Below, one piece after another: positions 55,742 to 64,000 of a stretch of 64,000 nucleotides of DNA; within the stretch, counting starts at the first letter, position 1; each line of letters begins with the position of its first letter. The stretch lies in NCBI RefSeq assembly GCF_023065955.2, contig NW_026622897.1:8623001-8687000 (forward strand), given 5' to 3'. This stretch comes from Ursus arctos. Taxonomy: Eukaryota > Chordata > Mammalia > Carnivora > Ursidae. The notes under the pieces were generated by a model. It did not search any database. It was not told the DNA's origin and worked only from the letters and a program-made list of their open reading frames with translations. The translations under genes were made by a program, and so were the position numbers.

Positions 55742-56707
55742 GAACACCACCTTTTATATAAAACTTCAAGACTGGGCAATCTTATCAATGGACCCAAATC
55801 CAACTTTTAAAAAATTTTTAAATGGTCATAATAATACTTTGTTTACCATTTAGCAAGTGCTTTAAATATGATCAAATATCTCTAACTATAAGGCATTCTT
55901 TATTAATTGACATTGTATGGACTATTCAAAACTTTCCAACAGTATTCCAGTGGTTAATAGAGATTTGTAGCACAACCTCAGGAGAAGAGGTGGGATCTCA
56001 GAGCAGTTGAACAATTCATCTGATGGCATAGGTAAGTTGGGGATAGCACTGGAGTTCAGCCTAACATTCTGGACCTGGCCCTCCCCCACCTGCAGGTCCA
56101 CACAGGAATGCAGGTCTTCTCCCTGTCCCTGTTCTTTCTAGCAGACCCTCCTGTCCTAGCTTGCAGCTGACCCATCCTGATGTGAGACTGAAGTAGCCCT
56201 TCTGACCCCAGCCCATAGGACAAGTTCATCTGTGCGCATCCTGGACAGGACTTTGGAGCAAGAAGGGCCGATGGGTTTGTCAGACTGCTTGGAGGTCAGA
56301 CCCAGCTGCTCTTTCTCCTCTTTCTTCAGAATGCACACACCGTGGGGTGTTGCGAGGAAGATGGGGGCCAGGGTAGGCAGGGGACTCAGTAAACACTAAG
56401 CAAGGCAAATCCAATGGGCGATTTTCTCTCTGTGTGCCTTCCAGGGACTTTGTGAGGATGAATTAGGGTTAAATTAAATGATGAAACCAAAAGAAACGAG
56501 GCCTTGCTTCCTTTCCTTGGTTTTGTGCTGCGGAGGAAATGTGACATGAAAAGCGAAAGCGTAGGTACCAACATTATAGCACTTTACAGTTTGCAAGGGC
56601 ATTCATGGTTCCTGGGTCACGGATCCTTACATGCAGCCCTGCAGGCTGCATATTGTTATTGTTGCTGCTATAGGGTTGAGGGCTCCAGAGTTCAGTGTCA
56701 TGAGCCT
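55742..56707. other. Unassigned intergenic DNA
   Basis: MIR-like scraps (GTTTACCATTTAGCAAGTGC at 55841; GCACTTTACAGTTTGCAAGG at 56579). No gene recognised. Confidence 0.4.
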
Positions 56708-56722
56708 GAGGTGAGAACTTTA

Positions 56723-56929
56723 TTTATTTTATTTTTTTTAAAGATTTTATTTATTTATTTGACAGAGATAGAGACAGCCAGTGAGAGAGGGAACACAAGC
56801 AGGGGGAGTGGGAGAGGAAGAAGCAGGCTCATAGCAGAGGAGCCTGATGTGGGGCTCGATCCCACAACGTCGGGATCATGCCCTGAGCCGAAGGCAGACC
56901 CTTAACCGCTGTGCCACCCAGGCGCCTCC
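56723..56929 (-). mobile_element. Can-SINE, long type
   Basis: TTAAAGATTTTATTTATTTA, GAGAGAGGGAACACAAGCAG, GGGCTCGATCCCACAACGTC, CCACCCAGGCGCCTCC. Target duplication GAGGTGAGAACTTTA (56708-56722) / GAGGTGACAACTTTA (56930-56944). Confidence 0.97.
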
Positions 56930-57005
56930 GAGGTGACAACTTTAATATATAGAGTCAGAATTTTAACCTGACTCCAGATTTCTTCCTCTTAACAAGCACA
57001 TTCTC

Positions 57006-57208
57006 GGGAAGCCTGGGTGGCTCAGTCAGTGAAGTGTCTGACTCTTGATTTTGGCTCATGTCATGATCTCAGGGTCATGAGATTGCGCCCTGAATTGGGC
57101 TACGTGCTGAATGTGGAGCCTGCTTGCAATTCTCTCTCCTTCTTTCTCTGCCCCTCCCTGCTTGTGTTCTGTCTTTCTCTAAAAAAATGAAAACAAACGA
57201 AAACACCA
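57006..57208 (+). mobile_element. Can-SINE, older type
   Basis: GGGAAGCCTGGGTGGCTCAG, GTGTCTGACTCTTGATTTTG, CCCTGCTTGTGTTCTGTC and an A-rich tail. Perfect 15-bp target duplication AACAAGCACATTCTC (56991-57005 and 57209-57223). Confidence 0.97.
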
Positions 57209-57274
57209 AACAAGCACATTCTCATGCCTACCTGGGGAGTTTTAGTACACTGATCCCTGCATCCTGCCCTCACA

Positions 57275-57565
57275 AAATCTGATTTAAGTGAACAGGAATT
57301 GGCCCCAGCATTGGGATTTTTAGAAGCTCCCTGGGGTGAATCAATGTCCAGCCAAGGTTAAGAGCCACTGCTGTATGTTTTCCCCAATTTAGTGGCTGAG
57401 GACCAGCCACCTTCTGACCCCATGCTTCTCAGACTTCAGTGTGCATAAGAAACACCTGTGAATATTGTTCAACACCTGATTCAGGAGGTTTTGGAGAGCC
57501 TGGGGTTCTGCATTTCTAACGAGCTCCCAGGTGATGCCGCGGATCCCAGACCACACTTTGAATAG
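57275..57565 (+). mobile_element. Two hAT-Charlie MER fragments
   Basis: 57275-57375 reads like the second half of MER5A (GCATTGGGATTTTTAGAAGC, GTTAAGAGCCACTG). 57390-57565 is a second MER-type element (GTGCATAAGAAACACCTGTG, GTTCTGCATTTCTAACGAGC, ACCACACTTTGAATAGCCAG). Confidence 0.6.
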
Positions 57566-57915
57566 CCAGGTAGTCTGACCGGTGTAACTCCCTCATACCA
57601 ATGATGTGGTGCTCTAGAGTACATCTGACCCAGGTTCTCCAGCAGTGCTTAGTCAGCCAGATGGATGTGCTGCCCCCTTCGACTCCCTGCCCCCAACCAA
57701 GCTGGTATGAGATTCCATCAGTTTGTCCTTGGAGCTGTGGTGGTCCTTCCCTTCCATCATGGGGTCTGCTGCTGGGCCTCCTGCAGTGGGCCTCCTGCAC
57801 TGGGCTACCTTTCTGTACTTGCTCTGGTTCCAGGATCTTGTGCCTCCCAGTTGCCCTGTTTGTTGATGTCAGCTCAGTCCTGATGTATGACAAAGCAGGG
57901 CGACGCCCATGCTGT
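57566..57915. other. Unassigned intergenic DNA
   Basis: Open frames of 134 (plus) and 151 codons (minus) overlap here with no domain; not called. Confidence 0.4.
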
Positions 57916-58345
57916 GAAGACCAGAAAGCCTGGTGTTTGGGATCAGAAGGATTGAGTCCTGGCTCTGCCACTTCCTGTCTGGATGACCTTGAGCAAATTA
58001 CTTGACCTTGTAAGGGAATGAAGAATGCTACCTCATGGGTTTATGAAGAGATTACACGAGATGATGTAGGTCAAGTGCCTGCATCAGAGCCTGGTGTGCT
58101 TGGTTAACAAGGATTATATTATTAAAGAGCTTGGAACTAAACATTTACTGTCTGGCACGTGCCACCCCTTGCATGAGGTGTTTTGTAGATATCCTCCTGT
58201 TTGAGCCTCAGAACAACCCTGTAAGGTACATATCATCTCTATTGTACAGATAAGGTAATTGGAATCAGAAAGGGTAGTGACTTAGCCAAGGATGCACAGC
58301 TGACTGTTCTAAGGTCAGAACTTGCATTCTGATTTGTCTCACGCT
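57916..58345. mobile_element. Two MIR copies in opposite orientation
   Basis: Forward at 57916-58110 (GTCCTGGCTCTGCCACTTCC, GACCTTGAGCAAATTACTTG). Reverse at 58140-58345 (CTCAGAACAACCCTGTAAGG, TACAGATAAGGTAATTGGAA). Confidence 0.75.
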
Positions 58346-59123
58346 GAAGACTCGTGAGGATTGCTCTTGACAGATGTGGCTTATTTGACAGGCGGGGCTC
58401 CCTAAACACTTGTTGTCGTATCTCTTTGGGGGAGAGAGAGAACAGCACCCAGAGGGCTGGGAAGTGGGCTCCCACTCTCCATTTGCCCTTGGAGGACAGG
58501 CTGGGATAGGAGCAGGGGTTAAGAGAGAATGGCCAAGTCAGAAAGTGACTTTGACGGGCAGACATTACCAAGTGCTGCCTGCCTGGCCCCTGCCTTCTGA
58601 AGCAGGCAGTGCAGGGTCTAGAGGAGCTATAGGCTTCTGTGCCCTCCTCAAGAGTGAAAAGCAATTTTTTGGTGTGTGCTCTAAGGGGGTTGAGAATGAG
58701 CTGGCCGCAGCAGGTGTGAGTACAGTGGATGGGGAATAAGTGAGATCTTTCATGGCTGGGGTGGAATGGGGGCTCCTATCCCAGTCTCCATGAAAAAGAG
58801 CTTGGTAGGACCCAAGCCCTCCAGTCTCCTTGTCTCCTGCCAGGCCAGGCAGCCACCTGCCACAAATCTCTGCCTTTGCCACATGTGGCTCCAGGTCGTT
58901 GAGGTAAAATGTAAATCTTGCCTTTGATACAGCAGCCTGGCAGTGGGGAGCATGCTGATGAGAAAGTGGACTTGGGGTGCTGCAGGGAACTAGCTCAAAA
59001 TCCCAAATGACATGACCATGTGGTGACATGAGTGTGGGGCTTGTCCTCTCCCTTGCCAAGGACCCTCACCATCCCAGGCCTTGCTCAGCATGATGAGGAA
59101 ACCCTAGAGGAGGTGTCAAGACT
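58346..59123. other. Unassigned intergenic DNA
   Basis: No gene or repeat recognised; open frames on both strands lack support. Confidence 0.4.
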
Positions 59124-59137
59124 GAGGCCAGAGATTT

Positions 59138-59344
59138 TATTTCTCTATTTTAAAGATCGATTAATTGATTTGAATGGGGGAGGAGTTGAGGGAGGGGCAG
59201 AGGGAGAGAGAATTTCCAGCAGACTCCCTGCTGAGCAAGGAGCCCCACGTGGGGCTCAATCCCACGACCCTGCGACCGTGTGATCATGACCTGAGCTGAA
59301 ATCAAGGGTCAGATGCTTGACCGACTGAGCCAGCCAGGCCCCCC
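59138..59344 (-). mobile_element. Can-SINE, older type
   Basis: TTTTAAAGATCGATTAATTG, GGAGGGGCAGAGGGAGAGAG, GACTGAGCCAGCCAGGCCCC. Target duplication GAGGCCAGAGATTT (59124-59137) / GAGGCCAGAGACTT (59345-59358). Confidence 0.95.
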
Positions 59345-59899
59345 GAGGCCAGAGACTTCAAATACAGCTCTTCCAGCTGGGAATAGCTGCTTAGGCCGCT
59401 GACCCTTCCAGCCAGGTGAGCTGCAGCCCTGTGGCCCAGGAAGCTCCCAGTGTAGCCGTGGTACTGCTATGCCCCACTCTGTGGGAGAACAGTGACACTC
59501 AGTTTGTACCCTTCCGTATCTCTCGGCACGGGCACCAGGAAGGATCCTTTTTATTGTGGAGGAGTTGGAGCCAAGAGAAACTCTGCCAAAGTCCCTGGTC
59601 TCCAAGCGGTGGTGTTGGCCGGCTTTATTTTGCTCTGTGGGAAAACACAGAGACACTCCACCTCACTTCACACCAACTCTTCTAGCTTCAAAGCTCACGT
59701 TGTCCATCTTGATGAAAAATTTGCAGATTTTACACAGTTACAGGAAAAAAGAAACCCATGACATATGCTTCATTGTTTATGTAGCTGGTTTCATAGATTT
59801 TGGATCATACTCTTACGTTTTCAACAAGTACCAAAATCCTTTTTTCTCTGAGACTGGGGAAAGGGGCTTTGAAGAACAAGGGTCCCTTCGTCCATCTTT
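59345..59899. other. Unassigned intergenic DNA
   Basis: No gene or repeat recognised. Confidence 0.4.
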
Positions 59900-61680
59900 A
59901 TCGTTGCTTATAATTTCATTTTTAATTAACTGCAGACTTAAGAAAAAAAGTTGCAAAAGCAGTACAAAGACTTCCCATAGGCCCCCCCACCCAGATTTCC
60001 CCAAATATTAATATCATACATAACTTGGAATACAATGATCAAAAGCAGGACGTTAACATTAATACAATACTGTAGTCTACAGACTTAATTCAGATTTTGC
60101 CATCTTTTCCACTCATGCCTTTCGTTGGGCCCAGGATCCAATCCAGGGTCGTGTTGCATTTCCTGTCCTGTCTTCTTTTTTTTTTTTTGAATCCAAAATT
60201 TGAATACATTTCAACTCAACATTAGAGTTCTGGAATAGTAAAATACAATAGCAAAACATGGAAACGACCCAAGTGTCCATCAATGGAAGAGCGAATAAAC
60301 TGACATATATATTCACAAAATAGCATATTACAACGGAGTCTAAATGAATTAATTACAGCTACTGCATGGATGAATCTTAGCAACATGCATACTTTCAAAT
60401 GTTGCATTGTTAAGATCCAGCTTGAAGGAGCGCCCAGTGGCCAAATCAGAGACAATTTGGGCATCAAAATAAACAATGATAATGGATTACAATCCATTGA
60501 GTAAAATAGGAATCTACAAGTTCACGTTGATATAAACAGATGGAGAGAAAGGGAAACTCTAACAGTAGAATGCCAGTGCAATATGGCAGAGGAAATGATG
60601 GAAATAGAGGGTTACCATTTGGCACCCACTATAGAGGTGGATGATTCAGGCAGGAGTCTTCAGTGAATGCTAAGGTTGGTGGGAGGCAGTTTGATGAGAA
60701 GAGGATATTGGCATGATTTTGGAATACTAATCAATTACAAAGGAGAAATGGTGAAATGAAGAAACAAGATCATGTGATTAAGGTTAACCACCAGGGTTGG
60801 GAGGAGTCTCTATCGCATGCCTCCTGCTGAGACTCACTGGGAAAAGCAAAGCATTTTGTGGTATTCCTGCCATCAGAGGGACTCAGGTTGTAGACCACCC
60901 TGTTGAAAGTAAGTGCCGTGCTCTTTAAAACTGTCAAAGACATAAAAGATGGGGAACTATTCCAAATTAAAGGACTATTGGACAGGAAGGACATGAAGAT
61001 ACATGACAACTAAATGCAAAATGTATTCCTGTATAGTATTTTGGACTGGAAAAGAAGAGAGACATTGTTGGGACAGTGGGCAAAATTTGAATGGCCTCAG
61101 TGGATTGGATGGTAGTGTACCAAAACTGATTTTCTTATTTTTTTAAAATTTTTTTTATTATGTTATGTTTTCTCCTGTCTTCTTAATCTCCTTTCATCTG
61201 GGACAGTTCTTCAGTTTTAATTTGTCCCTCATGACCTTTTCCCTGTTGAAAAGTGCTTGCTAGTTATCTTCTAGAATGTTCTTCATTTGGGCTTATATGA
61301 TGTTTCCTTGTGATTTAAATCCAGGCTATGCATTTCTGGCAAAAATACCATGGATGTGATATTGTGTCCTTCTCAGCACATCCTCTCAGGAGGTGCGTGA
61401 CCTCTCTTTGTCTCCTACTAGTGGTGTCAACGGTGATCTTTTGTGCCAGGTAGCAACAGCCGGGTTTCTCCCCTGTAAAGTTACCTTTGAATGAATTTTT
61501 ACCTTTGTAATGAATAAGTATTTTGTGGGGGAGATTCTTTAAATAATCCTGTTTCTCATCGTATCTTAGCTTGCTGATTTTGGGATTCGGTCATGATCCT
61601 GTCTGAAACAATTATTGCTGGGGAGTTTAATTCACTTACAAATGTCAAGATGGTGCAATTACAAAGCAAAAATAAAAGAG
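59900..61680 (-). mobile_element. Old L1 3' region, interrupted
   Basis: Reverse L1 wording runs at 59920-60178 (CTTCCCATAGGCCCCCCCAC, AATACAATACTGTAGTCTAC, GGATCCAATCCAGGGTC) and resumes at 61172-61620 (CTTCTTAATCTCCTTTCATC, TTGTGTCCTTCTCAGCACAT, TAATGAATAAGTATTTTGTG). The gap is filled by the insertion listed separately. Confidence 0.75.
60179..61171 (+). mobile_element. Insert of L1-derived sequence in opposite orientation
   Basis: Begins with a T-run at about 60177-60189 and carries forward L1 wording (GACCCAAGTGTCCATCAATG, GAGCGAATAAACTGACATAT, ATACATGACAACTAAATGCA). TCCTGTCTTCTT occurs on both sides (about 60168-60179 and 61174-61185) as a possible target duplication. Confidence 0.55.
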
Positions 61681-63049
61681 TCTTCTAGGCACACAGGCAG
61701 GACGGGATCACTTCTTACACCTCTGACTCTGTTTGCTTGCTTGTAGTAGTTTTGTCTCATTCAGTGTACCTTCATCAGCTGTTAAGGACATTCATGTTGA
61801 ATGTCACATCCACACCACCGTGCTTGCTTTTAGGAGCCATGATATTTCAACTGATGCTTCTATCCTTCTATCTGATTCATTCTTGTGTTTCAGAGCAAAC
61901 AGTCCCTTTGGAGCTCAGAGCTGCCTTCTAAATTTGATCTGAACTTAAGCTCTGTCTCCCACTATTTAGACTGAAGATATGTGGTATTATTCTGTGTGCC
62001 CCAGTGATTCTAATTTCTACTCAGGACCAGCCTTTTCCTTGGTAAATGACTCAGCATTTTACAATCTGACATTTTAAGAGAACCACTTTGCTATTAAACT
62101 GAAGCCATATATTAAAGTTAAACCCCGAAGCCAGCATGGGTCCAACAAAGGTTAGACAAAGATAAGACAATTTGTCAGACCTACCAGCCTACCAAGTGCA
62201 CAGCAGAAATGAAATGAGCTTCTGAACCAGAATGGGCTGGGGCCTCTGACAACAAATTCTCACAGAGACAGACTCTCTTCTCTGGTGGCTGAGGCTCTGG
62301 CCTCTCTCAGCTCTGCTGTTGGACCCTGAGGAAGGAATCTGTGCTCCAGACCTGAGGCCCGAGTTAGGACAGCATATTTAAAGGAGGTTTAAAGTTGAAC
62401 TTCTAAATTGGGAAAGTTGTAAATTTGAAGTGAGTTATTGATTTTTGTTTTGTACCAAAGAAGAATTGATGAGATAGAAAAGAAAGCCTTCCTGTATGAG
62501 CACCTAGCAGGCAGGTTGTCAATCGGGTGATTGTACTTCCCTCATCATTTATTTCAGGCTGCACAGAAGTGCTGATGCCTTTTCTGCCCACAGAAATGCC
62601 GGCCGGGAGGGGCGGCTGAACGCAGCAGCAGAAACGTCCTAGTATACGCCTTTTCTGTCTGTGATCGACCCACACGGTAGTAGTGACCCAGCCTGCTTTC
62701 CTCATTAGCCTCGCTCTGTCTTGTCTATCTTGCTCTTCCTGAGGATGGGAGGGGAGGTGAAAGCAAGTAGCTGGAGAAAGGGGAAAGAGAGGAAAGGGAC
62801 GTGAATACAGAGCAGGAGGGAAGAGGAAGGGAAAGGCAGCTCCTTGTCTCCATCCCTTCCCAGGGGCCTACCATCTCAATCCTGAGACCTTCTGGCCTAT
62901 AATACCTCCATCGAGGTCCGGGCACCCCACCTCTCCCAGCCCACTGCATACTCGATTGCCCCTTACCAAGCAGTGTTAAAGCTACCACCACCCCTAGCCC
63001 TCAGGGCCCTCTCTTCCACAGGCTTCCAGAAGACTGCACTCTGACTTAC
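61681..63049. other. Unassigned intergenic DNA
   Basis: No gene or repeat recognised. GA-rich patch at 62744-62835. Confidence 0.4.
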
Positions 63050-63229
63050 AATCTGTATCATTCATTCATTAATCCGTCAATCATTTATTGATGCCTCTGC
63101 TAAGCCAGGCCAGGAGTTGTGCTAAGTACTGGGTATGTAAAAATAAATTAAACACAGTTCTTACTCTCAGGGAGCTCCTGGTTTCATGGGAAGAGAAGTT
63201 TTCAAGTAGATCATCATAATGCAATCATA
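63050..63229 (+). mobile_element. Ancient interspersed repeat fragment
   Basis: TTATTGATGCCTCTGCTAAG, TTGTGCTAAGTACTGGGTAT and CTCTCAGGGAGCTCCTGGTT. Same wording as other copies at 29.5 and 45.8 kb. Confidence 0.45.
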
Positions 63230-63475
63230 AGATATCATTTACTACCTGCCATGTATCCTTCTGAATATCTTACATGCTTTACTCGTTTAACCCTCATAAC
63301 AACCCTGTGGATTAAGTGCTGTTATATCCCTTTTATGGTAGATGAAGCACAGAGAGGTTAAATAATTTACCAAGGTCACACAGTTACTAAGTGGCAGAGC
63401 CGGGATTTGAAATCAGAGGCACTGGCTTCAGAGGTAGGGCTTGTGACCGGTATATTTCACTGCCTCTCTGTGAGT
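63230..63475 (-). mobile_element. MIR SINE, nearly full length
   Basis: Reverse MIR in order: AACCCTCATAACAACCCTGT, ATCCCTTTTATGGTAGATGA, GAGAGGTTAAATAATTTACC, AAGGTCACACAGTTACTAAG, GAGCCGGGATTTGAAATCAG. Confidence 0.9.
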
Positions 63476-64000
63476 CAAGTGCGATAGTGGGGACTCTGAG
63501 TGTTACGGGCGCATGTGGCAGGGGCTGGTGGAGGTGGCAGGGGCTGGTGGAGGTAGCAGGGGTGGAGGGCTGGGACAGGACTTGGTTTGGTGATGTGGAG
63601 GAGGTAGCTTCGTGATCTGGGCCTGGGGTTCCTTCCCTCCCTCCTTTTTTTCTGCTTTCCATATTCAGTAAGCAAGTACTGTGTGTTAGGCATTGCGCTA
63701 GGTACTGGGGTACAAAGATGGGCCTAGTCCAGCCGGGGATATGCCAGCACACAGTGTGGTGGGCGCTCTTCCTGAGGAGAAAGGACATGAGGCTGTGGCA
63801 GGAGCAGTGGGGAAGGACTTCACGGAAGGATGGGGAGGACATTGTGTGGGCAAGGGGGGCAGGCAGATCTGGTGTGAGCTGCTCGGTGACACAAGTATCT
63901 AATCGTGTCGCTTCTACTTCTGACTCCCTTGCAGCCAGGGTTGACCAGACATCTAAAATCCGGTCATCATTTGGGGCAGCACTCCCTGTTTGATGGCCTT
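63476..64000. other. Right edge: short G-rich tandem repeat and ancient repeat
   Basis: GGCAGGGGCTGGTGGAGGT is repeated in tandem at about 63517-63558. 63665-63900 has ancient-repeat wording (GTGTGTTAGGCATTGCGCTA). No gene recognised. Confidence 0.45.

Overview
The window is nuclear DNA of a carnivoran mammal. At least twelve tRNA-derived Can-SINE copies are present, several with clean target-site duplications, alongside old MIR, L2, L1 and MER elements. The wording of the longer Can-SINEs looks like the arctoid type (bear, panda, seal). That narrower placement is an inference from recognition, not from an alignment.

One protein-coding gene is supported: PLET1 (placenta-expressed transcript 1) on the minus strand. 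I joined it from four coding exons with canonical splice sites and compatible phases: 16795-16615, 12065-11864, 9477-9416 and 7019-6730. Together they give 735 nt, or 244 residues plus a stop. The protein has a signal peptide, an N-glycosylated ectodomain, a Thr/Pro-rich stalk of four imperfect 15-16-residue repeats, and a hydrophobic C-terminal tail of the GPI-anchor type. A TATA-like box, an octamer site and an AGGTCA half-site lie just upstream of exon 1. The introns hold ordinary repeats: a 0.2 kb pyrimidine microsatellite and a Can-SINE in intron 3, L2 copies and an LTR in intron 2, and L2, MIR and Can-SINE copies in intron 1.

From 17 kb to 64 kb I find no protein-coding gene. This fits the intergenic desert that lies on the NCAM1 side of PLET1 in other mammals; the synteny is remembered, and PTS, expected on the left, is not in the window. 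The desert contains an old L1 (17.6-20.0 kb), a reversed L1 end carrying a nested SINE (23.0-23.9 kb), an L1 reverse-transcriptase fragment still open in frame (24.5-25.2 kb), a MER20-like element (27.1 kb), a long stretch of ancient repeat (29.5-32.2 kb), a MER2/Tigger element beside an L1 with two nested SINEs (36.6-37.9 kb), and opposed old L1 pieces (59.9-61.7 kb).

Two structures stand out. The first is a 639-bp inverted repeat, 40981-41619 against 44063-44701. Its arms differ at 9 positions and share an identical 409-bp core, with 2.4 kb between them. The second is a solitary CpG island at about 48.72-49.08 kb, containing six copies of a roughly 19-bp CpG-rich unit, in otherwise CpG-poor DNA. 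Neither has a recognised function. I saw no bacterial-type system, CRISPR array, rRNA gene or free-standing tRNA gene.
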